Assembly: GCA_033816765.1 (NCBI GenBank)
Contig: CM066292.1
Span: 4,836,001-4,900,000, forward strand
Source: Nothopassalora personata
Lineage: Eukaryota; Ascomycota; Dothideomycetes; Mycosphaerellales; Mycosphaerellaceae
DNA length: 64,000 nt
Direction of reading: 5' to 3'
Part shown: positions 21,200 to 33,211 of the stretch, piece by piece
Layout: every line of letters begins with the position of its first letter
Position numbering within the stretch: position 1 is the first letter of the stretch
Notes under the pieces: model-generated
The model's database searches: none
Told to the model about the DNA's origin: nothing
Seen by the model: only the letters and a program-made list of their open reading frames with translations
Translations under genes and position numbers: made by a program

Positions 21200-22000
21200 T
21201 CACCACCCCAGCACTCTTCCCCTCAATCCTTGACTCAAATGCCCCATCAAGATCGGCCACGTCAACTTGATCTCTCCAGTCCCAAACACTCCCACGCCCT
21301 TACCCTGGAACTCCTCCTTCCGCGTGGCAATCTCGCAAAACGCGATGCCCAGATCTGCATAGCTCAGATTGAACACGGGCATCCTGCCGGCCGGAGGCTC
21401 CAGCAGTAGCTCATACCCTGTCGCAGTCGTCCCATCATTATCGTGAATTCCCGGAGGATCGACGTAAATGACATTGAGCAGACCGGGAGTCTCTTCCGCC
21501 GCGGCCTCGTAGATTCTGTTGGCGGCTTCCATGTTGTTGTATAAGTGGTGGAGGCAGTACATCAGAAAGCTTTCAAAGTATCCTTTCCTCGACGGGGAGA
21601 AGTTGGGATTGAGGATCGAGGCGCGGAGGATCAGGACGCTGGGTGTCTTGTATGAAGCTGCTTGCTCCTCTTTCAGCGTCTTGAGAGTCGCAGTCACGGC
21701 GTCGGCGGTGTCCGTGAAGCGGGATTCGCCGGGTTTGGAGACGTTTGTGGCGATGCACATCATGATTGTGTCGACATCGCGGAGGCATGATTGGAGGAGG
21801 GTGCGGTCTGTATTGCTGCCTTCGAAGATGGTGGATGGGAAGGCTGGGCTGGATTCGATGTTGGGGAATTGGTCTTGCAGCTTGGCCCTGCTGCGGACGA
21901 AGATGTTTAGATGCAGGTCATTGGGCGGTTCCTGCAGGAGATGGCGGAGGATCGCTGTACCTGTTGCGCCGGTGGCGCCCATCAAGGCGTAACGGACCAT
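21200..22000 (-). CDS. NAD(P)-binding Rossmann-fold (NmrA/NAD_binding_10-like) protein
   Basis: Intronless, 266 aa. It opens with MVRYALMGATGATGTAI, the glycine-rich dinucleotide-binding loop of atypical short-chain dehydrogenases. Further core elements are IFVRSRAKL (end of beta 2, Arg suggesting NADPH), FEGSNTDRTLL, VDTIMMCIATN and LILRASILN. The YxxxK catalytic pair is not evident, which fits the NmrA-like/NAD_binding_10 group, whose members act as redox sensors or reductases. Divergent from the DUF3433 gene (1 kb gap) and convergent with TAF11 (112 bp). Confidence 0.82.
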   Translation of the reverse strand: MVRYALMGATGATGTAILRHLLQEPPNDLHLNIFVRSRAKLQDQFPNIESSPAFPSTIFEGSNTDRTLLQSCLRDVDTIMMCIATNVSKPGESRFTDTADAVTATLKTLKEEQAASYKTPSVLILRASILNPNFSPSRKGYFESFLMYCLHHLYNNMEAANRIYEAAAEETPGLLNVIYVDPPGIHDNDGTTATGYELLLEPPAGRMPVFNLSYADLGIAFCEIATRKEEFQGKGVGVFGTGEIKLTWPILMGHLSQGLRGRVLGW

Positions 22001-23000
22001 GGTTGAGAGGTGGAATGAATGCAGACGGGGAGACGAGACCTACGAATGCCGAGACAGAAGGTGGGTGGGTGGGTGTGTGTGTGCTCTCTTACCTTGCCGA
22101 CGTTCTTATATGTTGCCGTCTTGTGTATTGTTCTTTGCTCTGCGCTATGTTGCACACTAGCTCTCTGGGCATTGGAGATTTTCCAAGGCCGAAGGGCTCG
22201 CGCTTCGAGGTGCATGACGTGTGGATATCTGCGCGACAGGCGCTGTCCTACAATAGCGTCGATTCATGTGCATTCCAGCTCTTGGGAAACATCAGAATCC
22301 AGGATCTGGATGCTGTGCCCTCGACGCCGAGTTCGATCCCAAGACGATGGACAAGGATCATCTTTGCACCCAAGGGCGACGGCCCCGTAACCTTCTTGTT
22401 GGTCGTGGAAGGCAGTGCGGCGGGGAGTCATTGTAGCTATATAATATAATAATATAGGTATGCTGAGCGTTCGGTCTATGAAGGACTGCACAACGCCGCA
22501 GACTGGCGGAGCGCTGCTTAGAGCAATGGAAGTGAGGAAGAGGAAGAGGAAAAGGTCGGCAAGAGATCTCCACCTCGGCGGCAAGTGTAACACTCCTCCA
22601 TCTATTCTCGTTGCTTTGGAAGCGCCTACATTACGCGAGGTACCATACTGGACCACATCGCCATGGGAACGTCGTGGTAGAGAGCCGCGTGCTGAGCAAG
22701 GTGAACTGGTATTGAGGCACATGGTCTTACCATACCACAAGTGCGACGACCGTGGCCCAGCTCATGACGAAAAGCAAGACACTCTCTTTTACCTTCTGCT
22801 ATGAGACACAGTAATCAGATACTGTTGGACTTCTGCAGGGCTATCGTTTGCTCGGCGCTTGCATCGCTGGGCATGCAAAGAAGGCGACTTGCTGTGCCTC
22901 ATGGGCTTTCCCTCAGCTACCTTCAATATGCCATCCCTCCCTGCTTCGACACATCCTCTTCCGCTGTACTTGACTTGTTCAAAGTTTTCTCTTTGCGGAC
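22001..23000. promoter_or_regulatory. Divergent intergenic region, NmrA-like / DUF3433 genes
   Basis: One kilobase between two divergent genes. It contains a GT-rich simple tract (GGTGGGTGGGTGGGTGTGTGTG) at about 22060-22082 and a short AT-rich TATAATATAATAATATAG at about 22438-22455. Open frames have no motif. The ATG at 23001 of the DUF3433 gene follows directly. Confidence 0.35.
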
Positions 23001-26000
23001 ATGGGTTTGCCCTCCATCTCTCAGCAAAAGTCATTGCCAAGGACACCTTCAGAGCGCAGTGTTGCTCGTGTCAGTGACGGGGACGTCAGGAACAAACGAT
23101 GGGCCAGACGCGGTCCATGGCGTCCGGTCACTCTACGAAGACCGTATCTGTTCACACTCATATTGGCAACCCTAGCCCTCATCACCGCCGTACAATGGCT
23201 GCTCATCGTGAGCAATCGTGACGGAGGCATCGTTTTCGCGAAGGATATTAACGAGCTACCTCTCCGAAGGTCGTTCAGTTATCTCTACCTACCGACCATC
23301 GTTTCGGTCCTCTACAGCTTTCTCTGGACATGGGCAGACTTGGACATCAAACGACTCGAGCCTTACTTTCAGCTTTCCAAACCGGAAGGTGCTACCAGCA
23401 GCGGCTCGATCCTGTTGAATTATCCTTCGGAGTTCTTGATCACCTTGCCTTTCTTGGCCTTCAAACAACGACACTGGCACGTTCTATGCGCATCGACAGT
23501 CATGATCCTCGTATTCTGGGGCTTGACACCCACACAGTCTGGCATATTCGCAGTGCGCACGAAGACAATTGTTGAGCAAGTGTCTGGGTATTATTCGAGG
23601 AGCTATCATCACATCGAGGACCAAGAGCCGATCGCAGGCGCCTACGCACAATCTGTCTACAACATCGCCTGGCTTAATGAGACTCTGCCATCCTTCATGA
23701 CGAAAGAATACATGTTAGCCCCGGTTGGTCCTACTACAGGCTACGTTGTGGATAGTAGCAATATCAACTATACCGGTGTCACCGACATGTACACTGCTGA
23801 TGTCACATGCGAGGAGCCCACACTCTGGCAGAAAGCCGGATCGACCTACTACAATAGCTCCGACGGCTGTAGCTTCTATGCTCCGCCGATACGCACCATT
23901 TGACACGATGTATGTGGGCTATCAAAACGACAACGGCATGGCAGACTACTACCTGGCATCGAGCTGCGACGAGAGCTACATGCATGCATTCTTCGTTCGG
24001 TGGTCTAAGAGCTCAGCCGAAGCTATCGAATCAGGAAATCTCACAAGCAAGGCCTCGGCTCCGGGGGTCGACTCCACGGCTCTATTTTGTAAGACATCGT
24101 ATTATCGACAGAAAGCCAATGCCACCATCGCATTGTATGACAACAAGGTGCTTGAAGCGACAGCAATAGGGGAGCACGAGCAATTACCCTCAGACATGTT
24201 CAATGTTACTGGCTTCGAATGGTTGATGAGTGCTATGGTCGACCTGAACACCAGAAGCGATTTTCCAGTGACGACTTTCCCCGACCAGAAATCTCGACTA
24301 CTTGATCTACCGCTAAACCTGGCCTACCTCCCGAAGACAGCGGCCTTCGCAATCGCGACTACGCAGAAGCCGCTCGAGGCTTACCTAGATCCTGAGATGC
24401 TGCAATTATCCTACCAGGCAACGTATCGTCTGCTGTTCGCTCGTCAGATGGCTGATATCCTCACCAATGATGGCGCATTGGGTGGTGTGTCTGGCGTCAG
24501 AGCACATGTCACTCAGGCTGTCATCGTCGTCCCAGGTTTCGCTTATGCTGCCACTGCTCTACTGGTCGTGGTCCTTGTTCTGGGCATTGGCCTCCTGGTC
24601 ACACTCCCTCGAAGACCAAATTTGCTGCAGCAAGACCCCGCAACATTGTACACGTTGATGAAGACGGTTTGCAAAGATGACCATACTCTGGGCACTTTTG
24701 CTCAACTGGATCGCAGCTCCGAGAAGGGACTCCATCACAGTCTGGCTGCGGTAGAGTTTGTGCTTGAGCGTACTGACTCCACGATCTCAGGCGCACATAC
24801 TCAGATCCGCTGTCGATCTTATAGACATGCCGCCATCACAATGAGCCACACTAGTGCCGACTGTGATGATGAAGGAGTGGCGGCTGAAGATCGCGTAATT
24901 AGACCTACTGAGATGAAGCTTGCTATCGGGATAGTCTTCTTCATCCTGCAGACAGCGGCCGCTTTGGTGTTTTTAGCTCTGTTTATCAAGGCAAAGCGCG
25001 AAAACGGTAAGACTCTGGACACAATCTACAGATGGTTAGAGCGCTGACTCTGGAAAGGTCTGGCACTGCCCTCAAATTCGACGTTCGTTCGACAACTGCT
25101 TGAGAACTACATCCCGATCGCATTGGCAACTCTCATCGAGCCGTTCTGGCTGATTCTGAACCGACTTCTGTGTCTGCTCCAGCCATATGAGCAGCTACGA
25201 AAGGGCAATGCGCTGTTTTCAAGCTCCATCGACGTGGACTACAGCTCGCTGCCTCCTCAATTTCTATTCCTGAGGGCGTTCAAAGCTCGCCACTTCGTTC
25301 TGATGTTCCTCTGTTTCATGGTTCTGTTAGCGAACGCACTCACCGTTGCCCTCGGTGGTCTTATGCAGGAGGGTACAGCTCTGGTTGAAAGGGCATCGGA
25401 CTTCTCTGCGACCAAAGCTATACGCTTCAAGACCCTTGACGGCGCAGGGCTACCCTTCAACACCGATGTTGCAAGCAACTGGCAGGGTGGGACTACCAAT
25501 GACCAATTTTACCGCTTAATGTCGAATCTGACTGCAAATACTACACTTCCGCCATGGACAGACGAGATGTATGCCTACCTACCCTTCGACATCCATGGAA
25601 CGAACATCAACGCGACAGTCCAGCTATCGAGTGTCGCAGTCGGCGCTAAGCTTCAATGTCGCTCACTTGAGCAGACGGACTACGACCTACAACTGGCAGC
25701 AGATGCACGCAATGCATTGCTTTCTGTCAATCTAGACGACAACGGCAGGCAAGTCGCTTGCACAGACTTCAGATCGTCGGGCGTCACAGGGCTTGGCTTC
25801 TTACAGAATCCACAAGCCGGGGTCGGTCGTAACGCTCTTGAGATCGCTACCATGCTTATGAGCAACGCAAGCAGCTCGGACAATCTCTTTTGCAGACAGC
25901 ACTATCTCGCCGGCTGGCTCCGTACAGAATTCACCAACGCTACTGGCGCCGGCGGCGGCAAGACATTGAGCGGTTGGCCAAAACTCAAGATCGTGTCTCA

Positions 26001-26766
26001 GAATGTCACCATGCTCCTGTGCAAGCCAGAGATACAGTCTGGACCCATGGACATCAGTATTGACAGCTCTGGCCACATCTTCCAGCGTCGTATACTCTCC
26101 AACACCACCCATCTGGACTTCAACGGCTCTTTCGACTCGAACGTGACAGATCTCATTGCACAAAGCAACCAATTCTTGACCGACACCGGTGCCATTTGGC
26201 ACAACGACTCATATCCTTCCGACTTCATCAACTATCTGATCAAATTGAGCACAAATGACACCACTCTTCTCGACTCGACGTTTCCAGTTCCCACGCCAGA
26301 GCATGCCATGCAGCGGCTCACCACAATATACCAACGCCTTTTTGCCATCCTGGTCGGATCCAACCTGGACCTTCTCCTCCAAGACACTTCCAATCCTGCA
26401 GTAGTGACTGGAAAGGTCTTCCTCCCGGAGACTCGTATCCTCTTCTCGACTGCTGCTTTCGTCGTGACGGAGGCGATTCTGATTTGTTATATCATCACCA
26501 CCGTCTTGTTCTATGCACGGCGCCCGTGGAAAGTGCTGCCGCGATTGCCGAGCACCGTGGCTTCGAATATTGCATTCTTCGCTGCTAGTCGGGCCTTGAA
26601 GGAATTGGGTGAGAGAGGTGAGGCTGGCCTGGACCAGAAGCAGGACTCGCGGACGTGGGCGTATGGAACGTTTGTCGGCACTGATGGGAAAATGCATGTG
26701 GGAATTGAGAGAGAGCCGCATGTGGACGTTTTGACGGAAGAGTGGTTGCCGGCGAAGGGAGAGTAG
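23001..26766 (+). CDS. DUF3433-family multi-pass membrane protein, apparent +1 frameshift
   Basis: Two exons: 23001..25006 and 25058..26766, about 1237 aa if the frame break is bridged. The 51-nt intron (GTAAGA..GGAAAG, CTGAC branch) removes an in-frame TGA and joins KREN to GLALPSNSTFVRQLL, a typical DUF3433 junction. The protein has two tandem halves, each with a W.P..LR / hydrophobic pair, a large extracytosolic glycosylated loop (many N-x-S/T) and a closing helix (VVVPGFAYAATALLVVVLVL; VTEAILICYIITTVLFYARRPW). Near 23898 the frame changes: GCSFYAPPIRTI reads in one frame and DTMYVGYQNDNGMADYYL in the next, with one extra nucleotide between (TTT run). No intron solves this. The function of DUF3433 proteins is unknown. 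Confidence 0.82.
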
Positions 26767-27132
26767 AATTTCCTCATAGGGTCGTGCGGGGAGGGAGACA
26801 CACTGTAGTGATGGAGGCTAACCTTACACACGTCAGTCAGGAGCACTGTTGGGGGATCAAGGGAGTGCTTCTGAATATGCAATGCAGTGTGTGCTACGAA
26901 TTTTTTCTGTCAACCTCCGGTAAGCTGTACATATCGTGCCTGTTTGGAATTCGTGCTGTCCTTCCCATGCAGTGAGTGGCCTGCCTCTTCCGTCGTAATC
27001 ATCAAGAATCATGAGCAATTCAACGCCTCCTGTGTCGTACGCTTAACCATACATAGATCAGGTCTACAGTCCTCGTTCCTCCCAGAAAATACTCCTCGTT
27101 CAAGTCTCTCAAGTCATACCACACGCGTTGAT
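26767..27132. other. Convergent intergenic sequence, DUF3433 / AA11
   Basis: About 366 bp between two convergent stop codons. It likely holds both 3' ends. No feature was recognised. Confidence 0.35.
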
Positions 27133-28488
27133 CTAAAAGCTGCGACCTCGGTGAAGGTGTCGCTTGAGGTGAGCATAAGTACTGCGCTTTGCGATGACGC
27201 CGTTGGAACACGTCGTGCCCTCGGCGAGGGTTCTTGCCACGGCACACCCGGCATCGCAGATACCCCACTGGTTGCTGCCAATGCAGACGACGCCGCCATC
27301 GTTTGTGCAAGTCTGACCTGCGCAGCTGCCAGAGGATGCGGTCTCGTTGGTGTTTGCTTCAGCCGCGGCTCCAGAATCGGCCTTGGAGCTTCCGGAATAT
27401 GCCGTTGGCGGCGTGTAACCAGCTGGAGCTTCGCCGGTGCCGGTGACGGTTGCCCAAGTGGTGACGGTGTACATGCTCAGGACGGTCTCCGTACCGGCAT
27501 TACCGCCTCCATTACCCCCACCGCCACCATTGCCACCTTGCTCACTTGGCGAAGAGTATGCTGGAGCGGCAGCTGACGAGGTGGCAGCGCCACCACCATA
27601 CGCTGGAGCAGCTGGAGCGCCAGTTGGGGCGGCACCAGAGCCACCGCCGTACGCAGGTGCTGCTGGTGCTGAGCTTGACGATGCGTAGCCAGCTGGACCA
27701 CTTGCGCCCGAGCCAGGACCCGAGCCGTAAGAACCTGTCGCAGTCGGAGCAGCCTCGCCGGAGCCAGAACCTGACCCGGAACCGCCTGCAGCTGCTGTGG
27801 CGCATGTTCCTTGCGTAGAGCTGCCCAGGGCTGTCTTCATGACAGTTTCGGCATTGGCACCGCAGTCTGGGAAGACGAAGTCCTGACTCTCGGCCACGGT
27901 GCAGCCATTGCCGATGTTGGCGACAAACATGTCGGGGAGAGAGTCCATGTCCCTCTTGCTCTTCGCAGAGCCTCCGGTGACAGTGATGGGCGCACAGTTC
28001 ATGTACATCTCACGGTTGCCGATCTTGTTGAACCAGGTCCACGCGAGTGTGTAACGTCCGTTGGGCACGTCTTTGGGAATCGAATACTGGAAGACGGATG
28101 AGTTCTCGCCATTAGGATCTCCACTGAGGTTCTCGCTCGAGTTCGACGGGCAGCCACCGATGATCGAGTGGATGACCTTCCACTGGCTGTCCTTGGTGGG
28201 CTTCTCGTCCGAGGTAATGGATACTTGACAGGAACCTCCGCCGTGAGTAGCGCCACCCTTGAAAGCCAAGTCTTGAGGCACGCCAACGGCCATTTCGTTC
28301 ATCTTGGTCAGGTCATAGACGCCGGATCGTTGCTTGCAGGGGAAGTCGGAGCCGTCAGCCTCGAGAGGGCTGTTGTTGAGGCTGTCTTGTCCGTATGGGA
28401 TTGGAGATCTGATGACCATGTGCGCGTTGACAGAAGAGGCGAGCAGGCCACAGGCAACTGCCGCAGTAAAGAGCGTGTTCAAGAACAT
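27133..28488 (-). CDS. AA11-type lytic polysaccharide monooxygenase (chitin-active type), modular
   Basis: Intronless, 451 aa. Signal peptide residues 1-22 (…SVNA) leave His at the mature N-terminus (HMVIRSPIPYGQDSLNNSPL). The copper site is complete by pattern: mature His1, His60 in ATHGGGSCQ and axial Tyr140 in GNREMYMNC, the spacing known for AA11 enzymes. Other family blocks are DGSDFPCK, WKVIHSIIGGCP and YTLAWTWFNKIG. A long Gly/Ser/Ala/Pro linker (about 235-350) carries repeats such as PAAPAYGGGS. The C-terminal Cys-rich module (GGVVCIGSNQWGICDAG, EGTTCSNGVI) resembles the X278-type module appended to AA11 proteins, with proposed chitin binding. It should oxidatively cleave chitin outside the cell or remodel the own wall. 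Confidence 0.92.
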   Translation of the reverse strand: MFLNTLFTAAVACGLLASSVNAHMVIRSPIPYGQDSLNNSPLEADGSDFPCKQRSGVYDLTKMNEMAVGVPQDLAFKGGATHGGGSCQVSITSDEKPTKDSQWKVIHSIIGGCPSNSSENLSGDPNGENSSVFQYSIPKDVPNGRYTLAWTWFNKIGNREMYMNCAPITVTGGSAKSKRDMDSLPDMFVANIGNGCTVAESQDFVFPDCGANAETVMKTALGSSTQGTCATAAAGGSGSGSGSGEAAPTATGSYGSGPGSGASGPAGYASSSSAPAAPAYGGGSGAAPTGAPAAPAYGGGAATSSAAAPAYSSPSEQGGNGGGGGNGGGNAGTETVLSMYTVTTWATVTGTGEAPAGYTPPTAYSGSSKADSGAAAEANTNETASSGSCAGQTCTNDGGVVCIGSNQWGICDAGCAVARTLAEGTTCSNGVIAKRSTYAHLKRHLHRGRSF

Positions 28489-31411
28489 GGTGCTTGCAAT
28501 GTGAATGAGTGGATGCGAGTCGTGAGCCTCGGGAAGAGTGCTGCGGTATCGCTAGACCGGCTAGACGATAGGAGCGCTGTCGAGCTGTGCTTTTGAAGCG
28601 GAGGACCTGGGACTAGATTAGTCTCGAGCGCAAACACTGAGAACACCGACGCTTCGAGTCAACACTTTATCGAAAGTGCAGAGCTCATTCTCGATCCGTC
28701 CGCTTGAGACTTGTCGCAGATCTGGGCCTGAGATCTCTGTGGAGATGGCCCCTCGAGGCGTTGTAGACGAAACATCGAGACTCACCGAAGTCGTTGGCTG
28801 TGATTTCCGGCAGAAGCTCGAAAGCACTGCTGCAGTACTCAGCACAAGAGTCTAGCTCCGGTAAGTGTCGCAGAGACGCGATTGAATGAGTGTCGATAGC
28901 ACGATGCACCTGGCACGGCGTAGGAGGGAATGCAGAGGCGGCGAGTATGCACAAACGATGGCAACAATCATCACGAGAGCGACACAAAGCGGATCTTGAT
29001 GCCCTTAAGACTTACCCTTGGCGCGATCTGCACCTGTGGCCTCCCTTGCGAAAAGCAGGGTTCAGGGCGTTGAAGGAGGTTTGGGAGGAGCTATAGGCGC
29101 CATCCAGACCTGCAGACCCCCATGGCGGCACACAGTGTCGTACGCTTGGGGTGTGACTGCAGCAGATCGGTGGAAGCCGTGCCGTTGCCATAAGGATGCT
29201 ATAGTCGTTACAGAAAGCGGCGAGGGGCCTCCAGTAGACATCGATACACGCCACTATGGCTTCAAGGCTTGCTGGAAGCTGGAAGCCGGGCCGTTGCCAA
29301 GGGTTTAAGGAGACGTGTGGGAGAGCTCTCGTTTGCTGCAGAGGGAGAGAGAGGCTCCGCGCCTGCGGTGGCAGGAGGCGCTGCGTCGATGTCGTGGCAT
29401 CGAAAACATGCCGTCGGCAGACGCCTTTTCTGCGGCCTTTCCAGTCTTGGTAGAGTGTTGATGATCCATTGGTTCTCGCGTGCGGAGTGCCGTCAAACTC
29501 CTGAACTTTCTGATTCGTCGCGGCAGAATTTAAACTTCTGCACCAGGACGTTTCAGACGGTCGTCAGGTCGCGCAGGCGTCTCCAACGACATCGTCCTTT
29601 TTCGCCATTTTCCAACCACAACGCCTTGTCCAGCTGAAAGATGTCGTCGCGCAAAGACCGCGTGACGGCTTCGGTGTACGTTTCGAGGCGTGCGTCGGCG
29701 ATGTGATAAGTGTTTCGAGCGTCCTGCTGCTTCGACGAGACCGAGAGTATTGACTCGCCGCTTGCCTTGGATGTTCCACATCGCTCGAAAGGGCCTCTAC
29801 TCCGCAGCAGTCACTTGCGTCCTCCATGGCGCGCGACAGATCCGCGACGTAACGGCCTCGCTGCCTAGACAAGACGATCCAGCCTCTGAATACCTGGCCT
29901 GGAACTCATGACTACGTTTTGCAGAGAAGCCGACGGGAAGCCGCAGATCCGGAGTTGTTGGTATGCATTCCGACCATTTTGGCGAAACCGATGCGTGCTT
30001 GGAGCCGGTAACGTGATCGACAATCGATCTTTCTGGTCTCGCTCTTCAAAATTGTCCGACATCTCTGGCTGTTTGCCAAACACGTGGGAGTGGTGCAGTT
30101 TTACGAAATCATTCCCGGTCTCCGTCTCGAGGTGCCGTGTGCTGAAGTGAGGGATGGTCATTCGTCTGAAGCAAGGCCTCATTGATAGTCAGATGGCGGT
30201 GACCTGCCTCCTCCGACGTGTTGTTGACCTCAATATAGTCAAACGGATATTGGCTTCATAGCTGTATGATGTCGAACGCGGACGTTCACATCCAGAGTCT
30301 TTTCCCGGTCGGCGTGGACTTCGAGCTTGGTGTCACGCAGTATCGAAAGCATACTGAATGCGAACAAGAAAGGAGGCCCAAAGGAAAGATTAGAGAGAGG
30401 GAGAGGAATGGTGACGAGTGAAAACCCAAGGCACTGCCCTATTTTTACATCCTCACACTCCTATGTCAACTGTGGCACGGTAATGTTGGTATCGACACTT
30501 TGAGATCCTAACCAGTCGAGGCGCTGGACTACACAGTGCCTGCATTTCAACATGAACGATCCACAATGTCATATCGCTCGTTCGGAGCATGCTGGTCTGC
30601 GCTCAACAGAGACGGTCGTGGATGGACAGTTTCGCTTCTGCATTGAAGAGGCACAGTGGAGGCGCCGAGGAAGTGGCGGGCGGCAAATTCACGTGTGTGT
30701 TTGAGCAGTCTCACAGTATGCCCACGACAGGAAGACTGTCGCCAGTCTTATGATGCCATTGAGACGTCAGTGGTAGCCGAGTTTGTATCGACATTGTGCT
30801 TCGTATAGAGTATGTACCTGCCGGTACTCGCTATTGCGAGCCGAATTGCATCACGACAGTGTCAGAAGAGAACCGCGCGGCATGCCGATGTGAGCAAGAG
30901 CCGATAGATGATCGAGTACTGCTACCCGCGAGATACTCCCCGCGGTGTCGATGCTCCTGACATTGACCTGCGTGATGCCTGTGACCAACATGTCATTTTT
31001 TGTTTGACGAGCCCGACCCCACCACTCCGCCCGTTGCGGGTCTGTGGCGTGTGCACCCTCCTCATTATCAGCCTTGTTAACATCTTTGATCGACATCCCT
31101 TCTGCACACGGCAGCGAATTTCTCCTGAAGATCACCTTCCGATTGACAGCGAAAACTCTTCGAACAACCACAATCACCACGAACACAGGCCGCTCGAAAC
31201 ATCGTGAGCACCTCCGGCATCCAGCTCACCGGTCCTCTTCAGCTTCACTCGCCACAGTCTCGTGTCCAAGAGCGACCGGTCAGGGTTAAGCCACAATTCG
31301 GCTTGGAGTTCCATTTGAAATTGACAGAGCAACATTCTCGCTCCCACGACACACGTTTGCGCGAGAAGCAGAAGACACGGACCGCACCGGAAACAGCCTC
31401 CCACCGCCACC
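28489..31411. promoter_or_regulatory. Long divergent intergenic region, AA11 / calcineurin A
   Basis: A 2.9-kb gap, the longest in the gene-rich part. Frames of up to about 105 codons on either strand have no motif, and neighbouring frames look equally coding-like. I therefore call no gene, but a rapidly evolving or intron-rich gene around 29.5-30.2 kb cannot be excluded. The calcineurin leader is expected in the last few hundred bases (about 31.0-31.4 kb). Confidence 0.4.
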
Positions 31412-33211
31412 ATGGACGGTCAAGCCGGCCAAGATCAGTACATCGACAATGCGCTCCGCGCCGTGCAGAACAAGAAGCAGATCCCCGAGATCGACTTCAC
31501 TCTGCACACAATGGAAGACGGCACGCAAGTGAGCACGCAAGAGCGTGTATGTAAGGGTATGTCGAGGACGAAGCACTCAGAACAGCACAAACCACACGCC
31601 GCAGGAAGGCGCGCATCATGCTCAATCCGTGTTTGAGAGCTCAAGGCTGACCGACTCTCCTTCCCAGACGTACAAGCGCCCGCCTTCAATGTACCCACCG
31701 AGGACCAAATCCTGTCGCCGACCGATCGATCGAAGCCCAATCTCCAGTTCTTGAAGCAGCACCTGTACCGAGAGGGTCGTCTTACGGAAGAGCAAGCATT
31801 ATGGATCCTGAATTCTGGCACGGCACTTCTGCGCGCAGAGCCCAATCTGCTAGAGATGGACGCGCCCATAACAGTGTGTGGTGACATCCACGGACAGTAC
31901 TTCGATCTGATGAAGCTGTTTGAAGTCGGTGGTGACCCGGCTGAAACAAGATATCTCTTCCTTGGCGACTATGTGGACCGCGGCTACTTTTCGATCGAGT
32001 GCGTGCTATACTTGTGGGCACTGAAGATGTGGTATCCAAACACCCTCTGGCTATTGCGCGGAAACCACGAGTGCCGTCATTTGACCGACTACTTCACATT
32101 CAAGCTGGAGTGCAAGCACAAATACAGCGAGAAGGTGTATGAGGCATGCATGGAATCATTCTGCTCGCTTCCTTTGGCTGCGATCATGAACAAGCAGTTC
32201 CTGTGCATACACGGCGGTCTCAGCCCCGAACTACACACGCTCGAGGACATCAAGGCGCTGGATCGATTCCGTGAGCCACCTACCCATGGGCTGATGTGCG
32301 ATATTCTGTGGGCAGATCCCCTCGAAGAGTTTGGTCAGGAGAAGACGCAAGAATACTTCATACACAACCACGTGCGCGGGTGTTCATACTTCTTCAGCTA
32401 CCCTGCAGCTTGTGCGTTCCTCGAGAAGAACAACCTGCTCTCCATCATCCGAGCACACGAAGCGCAGGACGCCGGCTACAGAATGTACAGAAAGACACGG
32501 ACGACAGGCTTCCCTTCCGTGATGACCATTTTCTCAGCGCCGAACTACCTGGATGTGTACAACAACAAGGCAGCCGTGCTCAAGTACGAAAACAATGTCA
32601 TGAACATCAGACAGTTCAACTGCACGCCTCACCCGTATTGGTTGCCAAATTTCATGGACGTTTTCACCTGGTCTCTGCCTTTCGTTGGCGAGAAGATTAC
32701 TGACATGCTCATTGCTATCCTCAATACATGCAGTAAGGAAGAGCTCGAGGACGAGACACCGCTCTCATCAGGACCCTCATCGCCGCCTCTTACTGGTGGT
32801 AACGATCTGGCTGGCATGGACCCCAACAGCACCGAGTACAAGCGCCGCGCCATCAAGAACAAGATTCTTGCCATCGGCAGACTCTCTCGCGTCTTCCAAG
32901 TGTTGCGCGAGGAGTCTGAACGTGTGACGGAATTGAAGACCGCTTCTGGTGGTAGACTCCCAGCCGGTACTCTTATGCTTGGTGCTGAGGGTATCAAGCA
33001 AGCCATTTCATCCTTCGAGGATGCCCGTAAGGTTGATCTGCAGAACGAACGACTTCCACCCAGCCAGGAGGAAGTGCGCAAGAGCAACGAGCACGCCAGA
33101 GATGAGGCGCTCAAGCGTGCGTCGAGAGATGCTGAGAACGATACGCAGCTACAAGGTGTCGCGCGACGTATCAGTATGTCATCAGGGTCGAAGAACAGCA
33201 GACGAGGCTAG
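31412..33211 (+). CDS. cnaA: Calcineurin (PP2B) catalytic subunit A
   Basis: Two exons: 31412..31556 and 31668..33211, 562 aa. The 111-nt intron (GTATGT..CCCAG) joins QERVCK to DVQAPAF, the conserved fungal junction. Metal and phosphate motifs: GDIHGQ (about 120-125), GDYVDRG (about 148), RGNHE (about 180), then the His ligand in CIHGGLSPE, and [11 protein letters not shown]. The calcineurin-B binding helix, a calmodulin-binding segment ([20 protein letters not shown], about 405-425) and a C-terminal autoinhibitory region follow. It is the Ca2+/calmodulin-activated Ser/Thr phosphatase of stress, wall and virulence signalling (Crz1 pathway). It is intact and of normal length. Confidence 0.97.

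Noticed and set aside
22264..22740. 158-codon minus-strand frame between NmrA-like and DUF3433 genes
   Set aside because: Low-complexity and biased composition, no family features; GC-rich intergenic DNA gives such frames by chance.
23740..23830. Intron GTACAC..GGCAG to repair the DUF3433 frame
   Set aside because: It would have the right length class but removes well-conserved coding sequence (VTCEEPTLWQ) and leaves an atypical peptide, so a frameshift near 23898 is preferred.
29530..30182. Possible minus-strand gene(s) of 80-105 codons in the AA11-calcineurin gap
   Set aside because: Several overlapping frames with no motif and no splice model joining them; kept only as a caution in the intergenic entry.
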